A stretch of DNA of 49,211 nt from Pseudomonas guariconensis (GCF_024127895.1 NZ_JAMYBK010000033.1:1-49211); one strand, 5' to 3'; shown: positions 1 to 8,429, counted from the stretch's first letter. A program made the numbers and translations. The notes: generated by a model not told the origin, from the sequence alone.

Positions 1-244
1 CCTGGCCCTGGCCAACAAGTACAGCACTGCGCTGGACGCCGGCCAGGTACTGGCGCCGGCCAAGGACCTGGCGCAGATGCAGCACGTGGTGTTCAATGCC
101 TACACCAACGCGGGCCTGACCGTGCTGTTCCTGGTGGTGGTGTTCAGCGTGCTGTTCTTCGCCATCAAGGTCGGCTTCGCCGCCCTGGGCCGCAAGGAGC
201 GCACCGACAAGGAAACCCCGTTCCAGGCGCTGCCTGACGCGTAA
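1..244 (+). CDS. CstA/BtsT-family peptide or pyruvate transporter, C-terminal end (partial)
   Basis: This is the last 81 codons of a gene that begins outside the window; the frame starts at base 2 and stops with TAA at 242-244. The visible part has a stretch AQMQHVVFNAYTNAGL followed by one hydrophobic membrane helix (TVLFLVVVFSVLFFAIKVGF) and a short charged cytoplasmic tail. This resembles the C-terminus of the CstA family, inner-membrane carriers induced by carbon starvation and, in E. coli BtsT, shown to import pyruvate. The next two genes are YjiX-like and YjiA-like, the same order as E. coli btsT-yjiX-yjiA, which supports the call. Substrate cannot be decided from this fragment: CstA (peptides/pyruvate) and BtsT (pyruvate) are equally possible. 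Confidence 0.8.
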   Translation, partial: LALANKYSTALDAGQVLAPAKDLAQMQHVVFNAYTNAGLTVLFLVVVFSVLFFAIKVGFAALGRKERTDKETPFQALPDA

Positions 245-261
245 CGAAGAGGAATACCGCG

Positions 262-459
262 ATGTTCAACGACCTGGGGCGACTGGGTAAGTACCTGGGG
301 CAGGCAGCCCGCCTGATGGTCGGCATGCCCGACTACGACAACTATGTCGAGCACATGCAGGCCAAGCATCCGGACAAGCCGGTGATGAGCTACGAGGCGT
401 TCTTCAGGGAGCGCCAGGAAGCCCGTTACGGTGGCAAGTCCGGGCCCAAGTGTTGTTGA
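262..459 (+). CDS. yjiX: YbdD/YjiX family small protein
   Basis: A 65-residue protein starting 17 bases after the transporter stop codon; an AAGAGGA element lies about 9 bases before the ATG. It belongs to the YbdD/YjiX family, short cytoplasmic proteins nearly always encoded just downstream of CstA/BtsT transporters. Features seen are the conserved GMPDYDNYVEHMQAKHPD segment and the ending CC. The role is unknown; it has been suggested to assist the transporter. The length is typical for the family. It is almost certainly cotranscribed with the transporter gene. Confidence 0.88.
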   Translation: MFNDLGRLGKYLGQAARLMVGMPDYDNYVEHMQAKHPDKPVMSYEAFFRERQEARYGGKSGPKCC

Positions 460-478
460 CCCCGCGACATGCATGAAC

Positions 479-510
479 CTGTGGGAGCCCGGGTAACCTG
501 GCTCCCACAG
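479..510 (+). repeat. 11-bp inverted repeat between yjiX and yjiA
   Basis: CTGTGGGAGCC at 479-489 pairs perfectly with GGCTCCCACAG at 500-510 around a 10-base loop. The sequence after the stem is TCATTTTC, only a weak T-run, and the GTG start of the next gene is 28 bases further on. It may partly terminate or process the operon transcript. The arm GTGGGAGCC is also the edge of the REP-type repeats seen elsewhere in the window. Confidence 0.6.
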
Positions 511-538
511 TCATTTTCGGCTTCATGGAGGCAACTGC

Positions 539-1510
539 GTGCAAACGCCCATTCCCGTTACTGTCCTGACCGGCTTTCTCGGTGCCGGCAAGACCACCTT
601 GCTCAAGCACATGCTCAAGGCCGAGCACGGCCTGAAGATCGCTGTGATCGAGAACGAGTTCAGCGAGGCCGGCATCGACAGCCAATTGCTGGGCGACGAG
701 CCGGTGCAGGTCATGACCCTGGCCAACGGCTGCGTATGCTGCAGCATCCACGGCGACCTGACCCGTGCCCTGTACCTGCTGCTCGAACGCCTGGACGCCG
801 GCGAGATCGCCTTCGACCGCCTGGTGATCGAGTGCACCGGCCTTGCCGACCCGGCACCTGTGGCGCAGACCTTCTTCATCGATGAGGAGCTGCGCGAGCG
901 CTATATCCTCGACGGCATCATCACCCTGGTCGATGCTGCCCATGCCGAGCTGCACCTGACCCAGGCCATCGCCCAGGCCCAGGTGGGCTTCGCCGACCGC
1001 CTGCTGCTGAGCAAGACCGACCTGGTCGAGCCTGGCGCCGTCGAGGCCCTGCAGGAGCGCCTGGCCCGCATCAACGGTCGCGCCGCGATCCGTGTGGTCG
1101 AACACGGCCGCATCGACCTGGCCGAGTTGCTCGACGTGCGCGGGTTCAACCTCAACACCGACCTGGGTGGCAGCCTCAAGCCAGCCCTGCGCCCAGTCCT
1201 CAAGCCTGCCACGCCGGACCGTATCTCCACCCTGGTGCTGCGTAGCGAGACGCCGTTGGACATCGACCGTCTCAGTGACTTCATGAACGAGTTGCTGGAA
1301 AACCACGGCAAGCAGCTGCTGCGCTACAAGGGCGTGCTGAACATCGCCGGCGAAGAGCGTCGCCTGGTATTCCAGGGCGTGCTCAAGCTGTATGGCTTCG
1401 ACTGGGATACCGAGTGGGCTGAAGGAGAGGTGCGGGAAAGCGTGATGGTGTTCATTGGCGATGAACTACCGGAGGAGACGATCCGGGAAGGATTCGCTGC
1501 GTTGAGCTAA
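539..1510 (+). CDS. yjiA: YjiA-like GTPase of the CobW/COG0523 family
   Basis: A 323-residue cytoplasmic GTP-hydrolysing protein of the G3E class. The P-loop GFLGAGKTTLL is at residues 10-20, the metal-binding GCVCC motif (CxCC) near residue 64, and a guanine-specificity motif SKTD near residue 158. The C-terminal CobW_C domain contains LLRYKGVLNI. Family members act as metal chaperones or metal-responsive insertases; E. coli YjiA binds transition metals. The start is GTG at 539, preceded by GGAGG at about 527-531, and the protein then reads QTPIPVTVLTGFLG as in homologues. It closes the transporter/YjiX/YjiA cluster. Its actual metal and client are unknown. Confidence 0.9.
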   Translation: MQTPIPVTVLTGFLGAGKTTLLKHMLKAEHGLKIAVIENEFSEAGIDSQLLGDEPVQVMTLANGCVCCSIHGDLTRALYLLLERLDAGEIAFDRLVIECTGLADPAPVAQTFFIDEELRERYILDGIITLVDAAHAELHLTQAIAQAQVGFADRLLLSKTDLVEPGAVEALQERLARINGRAAIRVVEHGRIDLAELLDVRGFNLNTDLGGSLKPALRPVLKPATPDRISTLVLRSETPLDIDRLSDFMNELLENHGKQLLRYKGVLNIAGEERRLVFQGVLKLYGFDWDTEWAEGEVRESVMVFIGDELPEETIREGFAALS

Positions 1511-1552
1511 TGGCCTCGTGGGCTTGGGTCGCCTCTGCACCAGGGCGGTTAG

Positions 1553-2107
1553 TCAGCCTTCGTCCGGCTCATTTTTATATTCGAGGATATTGATCCTGAT
1601 CGGCAGAAACTGGTCGTGCTTGGCGAACAGGTACATGTGCTTGGAGTCATGCCGCCGCTGGCGATGCAAGCATTTGCCGGAGCTTCGTTCACGCAGCAGG
1701 CAGATGAGTGGGTTGATGGGCTTATCCGTCAGGGTGATCTCCCCCTGGGGACCTACCATCTCGAAGTAGGAAGGCGTGACATCTTCGGGCCTGTATACGG
1801 CAATGGCCCCGTTGTCGTCTCGACAGAGACACTTGCCGAAGTGATTGCCTGGCGAGTGGACGGACAAGGTGTAGCCTTTGTCCGTATGACGGAAATAGAC
1901 CTTCATGGGGCGCTGGGGCACAGAGGCTGCTTGGTGACAGAGCAGGTGCGAGTCGTCCCGTTCGTTGAAGCGTCCACTGAAGACGCCGCCTCCCGTGCCG
2001 GGAAGGATGACTTTGGCAGGCTTGCCCAGCAAGGTTTCAAGCAGGTTGAGATCAGCACCCTGGCTGCTGATTTCGGCAATGAACGATAGCTGGCGGTGGG
2101 TTGGCAT
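1553..2107 (-). CDS. Hypothetical protein, possibly beta-trefoil
   Basis: A 184-residue protein I do not recognise. The start is well supported: GAGGAG lies 7 bases before the ATG at 2107. It has no signal peptide or membrane segment and is rich in His, Arg and Asp. Three segments look alike: one around residues 43-73 (FSGRFNERDDSHLLCHQ, then KVYFRH), one around 88-115 (FGKCLCRDDNGAIAVYRP, then SYFEM), and one around 140-170 (SGKCLHRQRRHDSKHMYLFA, then FLPIRI). A repeated G-K-C-L opening with a later aromatic strand is reminiscent of fascin- or ricin-type beta-trefoil repeats, but this is inference. Codon choice is less GC-biased than in its neighbours, which may mean later acquisition. It stands alone between convergent yjiA and glyA, which is on the same strand but upstream behind a terminator. 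Confidence 0.7.
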   Translation of the reverse strand: MPTHRQLSFIAEISSQGADLNLLETLLGKPAKVILPGTGGGVFSGRFNERDDSHLLCHQAASVPQRPMKVYFRHTDKGYTLSVHSPGNHFGKCLCRDDNGAIAVYRPEDVTPSYFEMVGPQGEITLTDKPINPLICLLRERSSGKCLHRQRRHDSKHMYLFAKHDQFLPIRINILEYKNEPDEG

Positions 2108-2253
2108 GACGCATCTCCTCGGGGTGATGGATGCCTACCTTAAGGTGGTCATGAGTACTGGGCGCAGCGGGAATCCGTTCATTCCTGGCCTTGCTCGGCC
2201 AGTCTCGTGAGCGAGAGCGTTCAGCCGTCAGCGATGGGGTTGTGTCCACAATC

Positions 2254-2280
2254 AAAAAGCCCGGTACTAGACCGGGCTTC
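2254..2280 (-). terminator. Rho-independent terminator after glyA
   Basis: Read on the minus strand, an 8-bp stem AGCCCGGT / ACCGGGCT (2271-2278 and 2258-2265) with loop CTAGT is followed by a run of T (2254-2258 on the plus strand reads AAAAA). It lies just past the glyA stop codon. Confidence 0.88.
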
Positions 2281-2301
2281 TCACATCAGGCAATCGCCAA
2301 T

Positions 2302-3555
2302 TTAGTTGCCGTACACCGGCAGCTTCTTGCAGATGGCCTTGACCTTCTCACGCACGGCGTCGATCACCGCTTCGTTGTTCAGGTCGGCGAGGATGTCGCA
2401 GATCCAGCCGGCCAGCTCGCGGCACTCGGCTTCCTTGAAACCACGGGTGGTGACGGCCGGGGTGCCGATGCGCAGGCCCGAGGTGACGAACGGCGAACGT
2501 GGGTCGTTCGGTACCGAGTTCTTGTTCACGGTGATGTAGGCTCGGCCCAGGGCAGCGTCTGCGTCCTTGCCGGTGATGTCCTGCTTGATCAGCGACAGCA
2601 GGAACAGGTGGTTCTGGGTGCCGCCGGAGACGACGTCGAAACCACGCTCGATGAACACGCCGGCCATGGCCTGGGCGTTCTTCACCACTTGCTGCTGGTA
2701 GGCCTTGAACTCAGGCTGCAGCGCTTCCTTGAAGCAGATCGCCTTGCCGGCGATGACGTGCTCCAGCGGACCGCCCTGGGCGCCCGGGAAGACCGCGGAG
2801 TTGAGCTTCTTCTCGATCTCTTCGTTCTTGCGCGCCAGGATCAGGCCGCCACGCGGACCGCGCAGGGTCTTGTGGGTGGTGGTGGTGACCACGTCGGCGA
2901 ACGGGACCGGGTTCGGGTAGATGCCAGCAGCGACCAGGCCGGCCACGTGGGCCATGTCGACGAACAGGTAGGCACCGACCTTGTCGGCGATCTCACGGAA
3001 GCGCGGGAAGTCCAGGACCTGGGAGTAGGCGGAGAAGCCGGCGACGATCATCTTCGGCTTGTGCTCCAGGGCCAGGCGCTCGACTTCGTCGTAGTCGATC
3101 AGGCCGTTGGCGTCGATGCCGTACTGCACGGCGTTGTACAGCTTGCCGGAGGAGCTGACGCTGGCGCCGTGGGTCAGGTGGCCGCCGTGGGCCAGGCTCA
3201 TGCCCAGGAGGGTGTCGCCGGCCTGCAGCAGGGCCAGGTAGACGGCGGCGTTGGCCTGGGAGCCGGCGTGCGGCTGGACGTTGGCGTAGTCGGCGCCGAA
3301 CAGTTGCTTGGCGCGGTCGATGGCCAGTTGCTCGATCACGTCGACGTGCTCGCAACCGCCGTAGTAGCGCTTGCCCGGGTAGCCTTCGGCGTACTTGTTG
3401 GTCAGTACCGAACCCTGGGCCTCCATGACGGCCGGGCTGGTGTAGTTTTCCGAAGCGATCAGCTCGATATGCTCTTCCTGGCGCTGAGCTTCCTGCTGCA
3501 TGGCTTCGAAGAGCTCGGCGTCGTACTTGGCAATGGTCAAATCACGGCTGAACAT
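2302..3555 (-). CDS. glyA: Serine hydroxymethyltransferase
   Basis: This pyridoxal-phosphate enzyme interconverts serine and glycine while loading one-carbon units on tetrahydrofolate. The PLP lysine lies in TTTTHKTLRGPRGG (about residue 229), and other family hallmarks are ELIASENYTS, GYPGKRYYGG and GMSLAHGGHLTHG. The start is taken as ATG at 3555, giving 417 residues beginning MFSRDLTIAKYD, the usual length; TTGAGGA precedes it by a normal gap. An in-frame start 12 bases upstream lacks this support. Pseudomonads usually carry more than one glyA; this copy sits beside morA, as in P. aeruginosa. A strong terminator follows. Confidence 0.97.
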   Translation of the reverse strand: MFSRDLTIAKYDAELFEAMQQEAQRQEEHIELIASENYTSPAVMEAQGSVLTNKYAEGYPGKRYYGGCEHVDVIEQLAIDRAKQLFGADYANVQPHAGSQANAAVYLALLQAGDTLLGMSLAHGGHLTHGASVSSSGKLYNAVQYGIDANGLIDYDEVERLALEHKPKMIVAGFSAYSQVLDFPRFREIADKVGAYLFVDMAHVAGLVAAGIYPNPVPFADVVTTTTHKTLRGPRGGLILARKNEEIEKKLNSAVFPGAQGGPLEHVIAGKAICFKEALQPEFKAYQQQVVKNAQAMAGVFIERGFDVVSGGTQNHLFLLSLIKQDITGKDADAALGRAYITVNKNSVPNDPRSPFVTSGLRIGTPAVTTRGFKEAECRELAGWICDILADLNNEAVIDAVREKVKAICKKLPVYGN

Positions 3556-3670
3556 GGCGGTCCTCAAGGATCGGGCTGAATTGGGGGGGCATTCTAACCC
3601 ATTGGCCCTGGCCTGGCATATGAAGAGGCGTCATGTCGCGGACCAATGGAATTCACGACGACCAAGCGGC

Positions 3671-3755
3671 GAGCTGCAAGCTACAAGAGGGGTCGCTGCT
3701 GAACCTGTGGGACATCTGCCTCATCGGCGGCGTGCACGGCTTTTTCTTGCAGCTC
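3671..3755. repeat. Palindromic repeat overlapping the morA stop codon
   Basis: GAGCTGCAAG at 3671-3680 pairs perfectly with CTTGCAGCTC at 3746-3755, whose last bases are part of the morA stop codon (TCA on the plus strand at 3754-3756). Next to the arms are CTACAAG (left) and CTTTTT (right). On the minus strand the sequence AGCTGCAAGAAAAAGC is shared with the copy upstream of morA at 7633-7694. It probably works as a terminator or mRNA end for morA; it is a repeat family rather than a lone hairpin. Confidence 0.7.
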
Positions 3756-6700
3756 ACTGAAACACGAACAGCGTCTCGTTGCTGAATTGCGCTTCGAACT
3801 GGTGGGCCGGCATCGGCCGGCCGAACAGGTAGCCCTGTACTTCGTCGCAGTCGTGCTCGCGCAGGAACTCCAGTTGCTCATGGGTTTCCACGCCCTCGGC
3901 GATCACCGCCAGGTTCAGGCTGTGGGCCATGGCGATGATCGCCCGGGCGATCTGCGCGTCCTGCTCGCCCGCGGGCAGGCCGTCGACGAAGGTGCGGTCG
4001 ATCTTCAGCACGTCGATGGGGAACTGCTTGAGGTAGTTGAGCGATGAATAACCCGTGCCGAAGTCGTCGACCGCAATGCTCAGGCCCAGCTTCTTCAGGC
4101 TGTCGAGGATCTGCATGGCCTCGTTGACCTCGCGCATCAGAATGCTTTCGGTCAGCTCCAGCTCCAGGCAGGCCGGCGGCAGGCCGGTTTCCTCCAGGAT
4201 GGTGGCGATGCGGGTGCCCAACTGGCCATCGGAGAACTGCCGCGCCGAAATGTTCACCGACACCTTCGGCACCCGCACCCTGGCCTTGTGCCAGGCCTTG
4301 AGCTGGCGGCTGGCCTCGCGCAGTACCCAGTCGCCGACATCCACCACCAGGCCCAGCTCCTCGATCACCGGGATGAAGTCGCCCGGCGGTACCAGGCCGC
4401 GGCGTGGGTGGCGCCAGCGCAGCAGCGCCTCGGCACCGGTCAGGCGCTTGCCGTCGCCGCTGAACTGCGGTTGGTAGTAGAGCATGAACTCGTTCTGCTC
4501 CAAGGCATGGCGCAGGTCGCTTTCCAGCTCCAGGCGCTCCAGGGCGCTGGCGTTCATGTCGGCCTGGTAGAACTGGAAATTGTTCTTGCCGCGCTCCTTG
4601 GCGTGGTACATGGCCGTGTCGGCGTTCTTCATCAACTGGCTGAGCTCGCTGCCATCCTGCGGGCTGAGGGCGATGCCGATGCTGGCAGTGACGAAGAACT
4701 CGCGGCCCTCCAGGACGAACGGCCGTACCAGGCTGCCGAGGATGTTCTCGGCCACGTGGATGGCGCGGTTCAAGGCCATCTCGCGGCTCGCCCTGGGTTG
4801 CAGCAGCAGGGTGAACTCGTCGCCACCCATGCGTGCCACGGTATCGTCGTCGTCGACACAGGCCAACAGGCGCTGGGCCATGTCCTTGAGCATGCGGTCG
4901 CCCGCCGCGTGGCCCAGGGAGTCGTTGATCGGCTTGAAACGGTCCAGGTCGAGGAACATCAGTACCACCCACGCCTTGTGCCGCTCGGCCTGCTGCAGGG
5001 CGGTATGGAGCCGGTCCTGGAACAGAGTACGGTTGGGCAGGTGGGTCAATGCGTCGTAGTACGCCAGGCGGTGGATACGCTGCTCGCTGGCCTTGCGTTC
5101 GCTGATGTCGGTGAAGAAGCACACATAGCTGGCCAGGTCGCCTTCCTCGTCGAGCACCGCGGTGATGCCGACCCACGCTGGATACGGCTCGCCGTTGCGC
5201 CGCTTGAGCCATACCTCGCCTTCCCAGCTGCCACGCTGGTGCAGTTGCTTGAGCACATAGCGCAGGTGCGCGTCCTGCTGTTCATCGACCGTGAGCATGC
5301 CCGGCAACTGGTCGAGCACCTCGCTGACCGCGTAGCCGCTGACGCGGCTGAAGGCCTCGTTGGCCTGGACGATGTAGCCGGCCGGGTCGGTGATGAGAAT
5401 GGCCGAGGTCGAGTGTTCGAATACCGTCGCCGCCATGCGCAGGTCCTTCTCGGCGCGGCGCTGCTGGCTGATGTCGCGGCCGACGCCGAGCAGGCCCTCG
5501 AAGCACTCGTGCTCGTCCCACACCAGCACCAGGCGCAGTTCGATGGGGATCTTGCGGCCATCGGCGCGCAGGCAGTCGAACAGGAACATCTGGGTCGGCA
5601 GCTGGCTGCGCAGCTGGACCAGCTGTTCGCTGTCGCCCAGGGCCTTGCTGACCCGCTCCATCAGGCTGTAGAGGCCGGTGAGCTGGGCCGGGTTGGCGAT
5701 GACCGACTGCCAGCCGTGCTGGAAGAACCACTCGGCCGGGTAGCCCAGCACGGCTTGCGCGGAAGGGCTGACGTAATCGAGTTGCAACTGGCTGTTGGTC
5801 GAGAAGATCACGTCGCTGATGCTTTCGGCCAGCATGCGATAGCGCTGTTCGCTGTCGCGCAGGGACTCGCTGGCCTCGATCTGCACCGTGACGTCCTTGC
5901 CCACGCCGATGATACGGGTGACCAGGCCGTCGGCATCGCGGGTCAGCACCTGTTCGCGGATGTCGTAGCAGCGCCAGTTGCCATCGCGGTGGCGAAAGCG
6001 CAACTGGCAGTGCAAGGAGTCGCCGTGGCCGGTGTCGCGCTGTTGGCGGCGCAGCGCGTGGTAGTGCTCGCTGTCCTCCGGGTGCAGCAACAGTTCCCAG
6101 AAGCGGTCGCCCATCTGTGTCAGCTCGGTGCGGTCGTAGCCGAGGGTTTGGCCGAGGTGGCGGTTGCTGAAGATCATCCGCTGGCTCTGCACGTCCTGCA
6201 CGTACAACTGGTCGGGGACGGTGCGCACCACATCGGACCAGAAACTCTCGCGCTCAAGCAGCGACAGCTCGACCTGCTTGCGGCTGGTGATATCGCTGAT
6301 GCTCAGGATCACCGCCTGGTAGTCCCGGCGCTGCTGGGGCAGGCGGGCCATCAGCCACAGGTGCAGTTCGCCGCCCAGGGGCGCGGGCAGGCAGACTTCC
6401 AGTTCCAGCAGGGGGCGTTGCTCGATCAGGGCGTCGATCAGCTGCATGCCGATGCTGTCGCGACCCTCGCCGCTGCCTGCGATCAGGCGCTGCCAGGCGC
6501 CTTCGTTGCATTCGACGTTGAGCAGTTGCCGGGCGACCTGGTTGATCTCGGTGATCTTCAGTTCCTGCAGTAGCGAGCGGCGCAGGCTGCCGTCCAGGGC
6601 CAGGCTCTGCTTGAGGGCGGCGCGGTTGCGCAGGTGGTAGCGGTCGAGCTGGCCGGGCAGGCTGGAGAGGTCGAGCACGCACAACGCCACGCCGGTGCCC

Positions 6701-7584
6701 TCGAAGATCTCCTGGTAGCGCCGGTGATCTTCCTGCAAGGCGCGCTGGCGGCGGCGCATGTTGATCAGGGCGAGCACCGGCAGCAAGGCACAGACCAGCA
6801 CCAACAGGCACTTGCCGATCAGCGCCGGCAGCAGCGTCTCTCGGGCAAGGCCGGCATCGAACAGCCCACGCAGTTGCCAGGTGCTGTTGTCGAGCAAGGC
6901 CAGCATCACGCTTTGCAGGGGCTCGTCGCTGAGCAGGGTAGGCCTGTTGCGCGCAAGCACCTCGCCGCTGCGGCTGCTTTCCAGCAGCCACAGGGGATGG
7001 CCCGCACCTTCCAGACGGTGGGTCAGCGTCTTGTAGTAGTCGTTGGACAGGCGCAACAGCCAGTAGCCGCGATCCTGTTCGGCCGGCTGGCGCAGCAGCA
7101 GGTAGACCTGGCGGCTGTCTGCGGCGTCGCTGAAGAAATATGCACGTCCCTGGCTGAGTTGCAGGAGCTCGGCGATCAGTTGACGGTCGGGGGTGTTCGC
7201 GAGACTGTCGCGCCTGACCTGCCCGGCGCTGCCCAGCCAGGCCACGTGGTGCAGGCCGGGCAGGCGCTGCTGCAGGGTCTGCAGCAGCGAGGGCAGCGCC
7301 GCCGGTGTCGGCGCTTCGATGTAGGGTTGCAGCAGGTTCACCGCCTGTTGGGCCTGAAGCGCCATGTTCAGGGTCAGGTGGTCGGCCAGTTCCGCATTCG
7401 TCGCCAGGCTCCGTTGGCGAAGGTCGGCCTGGGTGTGACGGAACTGGGCGAACAATTGCCATAGCAGCAACCCCAGCAGGACCAAGGCCAGCAGGGCCAG
7501 CGTGCCCTTGAGCGAGCCGCGCAGGGCGCTGCTCGACGCAGGCAGGGCAGGGCGCAGGGATGACGGGTGGGTAAGATCGGTCAA
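3754..7584 (-). CDS. morA: MorA-type membrane GGDEF-EAL c-di-GMP regulator
   Basis: A roughly 1276-residue inner-membrane sensor that both makes and breaks cyclic di-GMP. Order: transmembrane helix at about 27-46, a periplasmic sensing region to about 255, a second helix, then four PAS-like segments (near 295, 456, 585 and 720), a GGDEF domain with intact RMGGDEF near residue 917, and an EAL domain with EALLRW near 1051, DDFGTGYSSL, KIDRTF and AEGVET. Both active sites look intact. The inhibitory RxxD site is absent: the residues five before GGDEF are DDDD. MorA affects flagellar timing and biofilm in Pseudomonas, and its gene sits next to glyA in P. aeruginosa too. The start chosen is TTG at 7584 with AGGA a few bases upstream; the frame stays open to 7704, but that extra 40-residue part is translated repeat DNA. 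Confidence 0.9.
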   Translation of the reverse strand: MTDLTHPSSLRPALPASSSALRGSLKGTLALLALVLLGLLLWQLFAQFRHTQADLRQRSLATNAELADHLTLNMALQAQQAVNLLQPYIEAPTPAALPSLLQTLQQRLPGLHHVAWLGSAGQVRRDSLANTPDRQLIAELLQLSQGRAYFFSDAADSRQVYLLLRQPAEQDRGYWLLRLSNDYYKTLTHRLEGAGHPLWLLESSRSGEVLARNRPTLLSDEPLQSVMLALLDNSTWQLRGLFDAGLARETLLPALIGKCLLVLVCALLPVLALINMRRRQRALQEDHRRYQEIFEGTGVALCVLDLSSLPGQLDRYHLRNRAALKQSLALDGSLRRSLLQELKITEINQVARQLLNVECNEGAWQRLIAGSGEGRDSIGMQLIDALIEQRPLLELEVCLPAPLGGELHLWLMARLPQQRRDYQAVILSISDITSRKQVELSLLERESFWSDVVRTVPDQLYVQDVQSQRMIFSNRHLGQTLGYDRTELTQMGDRFWELLLHPEDSEHYHALRRQQRDTGHGDSLHCQLRFRHRDGNWRCYDIREQVLTRDADGLVTRIIGVGKDVTVQIEASESLRDSEQRYRMLAESISDVIFSTNSQLQLDYVSPSAQAVLGYPAEWFFQHGWQSVIANPAQLTGLYSLMERVSKALGDSEQLVQLRSQLPTQMFLFDCLRADGRKIPIELRLVLVWDEHECFEGLLGVGRDISQQRRAEKDLRMAATVFEHSTSAILITDPAGYIVQANEAFSRVSGYAVSEVLDQLPGMLTVDEQQDAHLRYVLKQLHQRGSWEGEVWLKRRNGEPYPAWVGITAVLDEEGDLASYVCFFTDISERKASEQRIHRLAYYDALTHLPNRTLFQDRLHTALQQAERHKAWVVLMFLDLDRFKPINDSLGHAAGDRMLKDMAQRLLACVDDDDTVARMGGDEFTLLLQPRASREMALNRAIHVAENILGSLVRPFVLEGREFFVTASIGIALSPQDGSELSQLMKNADTAMYHAKERGKNNFQFYQADMNASALERLELESDLRHALEQNEFMLYYQPQFSGDGKRLTGAEALLRWRHPRRGLVPPGDFIPVIEELGLVVDVGDWVLREASRQLKAWHKARVRVPKVSVNISARQFSDGQLGTRIATILEETGLPPACLELELTESILMREVNEAMQILDSLKKLGLSIAVDDFGTGYSSLNYLKQFPIDVLKIDRTFVDGLPAGEQDAQIARAIIAMAHSLNLAVIAEGVETHEQLEFLREHDCDEVQGYLFGRPMPAHQFEAQFSNETLFVFQ

Positions 7585-7632
7585 GCGATGGTCCTGCGAT
7601 TGGGCTGGCGATGGCAGGGGTGAAACAAAGCG

Positions 7633-7694
7633 GCAAGCTGCAAGCCAAAAGCAAAAGCAGCCTCGACGCCAATCTGCTTTTTCTTGCAGCTTGC
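7633..7694. repeat. Palindromic repeat upstream of morA
   Basis: GCAAGCTGCAAG (7633-7644) pairs with CTTGCAGCTTGC (7683-7694), and AAAAGCAG (7653-7660) with CTGCTTTT (7674-7681), giving a long two-part hairpin with a 13-base loop. It lies between morA and the divergent small gene at 7841, close to the morA start, and is related to the copy at the morA stop codon. Confidence 0.75.
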
Positions 7695-7840
7695 AGCTAG
7701 TCACCGACTAGCATGCCCCCAATTATGGCAAAGTGCCAGCGGCTGTGTCTGCTGCCAGTGGTCGCTACCGCTGATCCTCGTTCGGCAAGTCCCTGCGACC
7801 TGTGCGAGAATGCCGCCGCTTCATAGTCAACGCATCGGAG

Positions 7841-8221
7841 ATGTACGGTTTGGTTACCCATTATTCCACCAATGGCCTCGATTCCGCCTGCGGGCGCAGC
7901 AGTCAGACCCTGGTCAGCACTGCCGTGGCCGATGACGTATCCTGCAAGTCCTGCCAGCGTTCGCTGGCCAAGCCCGACCCGGCCGCCGCCAATGTGCGCA
8001 AGAGCCCGTCGCTGGCTGAACTGCGCAAGTCCGCCAAGGCCGTTGCCGAGCCGGTCGTGGCGTCTGCCGCCAAGCCTGCGCCCAAGCCGGCCGCAGCGGC
8101 TACCGGCAAACCTGCCCGCTCCGGCGGTTTCAGCGTCAAGGCCGCCTGGGCCGCTCGCCTGGCCGGGCAATCCGAGCGCTGCCGCCTGCCACGGGGCAAG
8201 GTGAAACAGGCCCACGTCTGA
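7841..8221 (+). CDS. Small conserved hypothetical protein with a Cys cluster
   Basis: A 126-residue protein starting at ATG 7841 (MYGLVTHYSTNGLDSACGRS). The N-terminal third has Cys at about residue 17 and a CKSC pair near 35-38, a possible metal-binding knuckle. The rest is Ala/Pro/Lys-rich and looks disordered, ending in a basic SERCRLPRGKVKQAHV tail. I recognise it as a conserved Pseudomonas protein type but know no function. A GGAG directly abuts the ATG, so the ribosome-binding signal is poorly spaced; an in-frame ATG 39 bases upstream (7802) is the alternative. Confidence 0.65.
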   Translation: MYGLVTHYSTNGLDSACGRSSQTLVSTAVADDVSCKSCQRSLAKPDPAAANVRKSPSLAELRKSAKAVAEPVVASAAKPAPKPAAAATGKPARSGGFSVKAAWAARLAGQSERCRLPRGKVKQAHV

Positions 8222-8260
8222 GGCCTGGCGAGGGCTTCGTCCCCGACCGCAGGCTTTGCC

Positions 8261-8289
8261 CGCTTCCACAGTGTCCTGGTGTGGAAGCG
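8261..8289. repeat. 10-bp inverted repeat after the 7841 gene
   Basis: CGCTTCCACA (8261-8270) and TGTGGAAGCG (8280-8289) form a perfect stem with a 9-base loop. It resembles an arm pair of the REP-type repeats and probably marks the 3' end of the small gene's mRNA. Confidence 0.6.
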
Positions 8290-8307
8290 GCGCTTCGGCG
8301 CCCCATC

Positions 8308-8335
8308 TGGTCAACGCCACCACTTGGCGTAGAAT
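8308..8335 (+). promoter_or_regulatory. Possible sigma-70 promoter for ettA
   Basis: TGGTCA (8308-8313) and TAGAAT (8330-8335) are separated by 16 bases, about 95 bases before the ettA start. The -10 is good and the -35 weak; this is a prediction only. Confidence 0.35.
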
Positions 8336-8429
8336 GGCCCACTTTGTTCAATGACACCCCGTAAACGCATCCCCCTGGCGCCCGCCAGGCGAGCGTCGAT
8401 GTCTTTACCTATCTATAGAGGGCTTGGTT

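Noticed and set aside
404..1306. Long open frame of 300 codons on the minus strand opposite yjiA
   Set aside because: It is antisense to a well-recognised GTPase gene and reads as low-complexity residues typical of a GC-rich shadow frame.
2191..3579. 462-codon plus-strand frame across glyA
   Set aside because: It mirrors glyA on the other strand, is Val/Gly/Gln-rich without any known motif, and glyA itself is certain.
4288..6573. 761-codon plus-strand frame inside morA
   Set aside because: It is an antisense shadow; its composition is repetitive and the morA domains on the other strand are clear.
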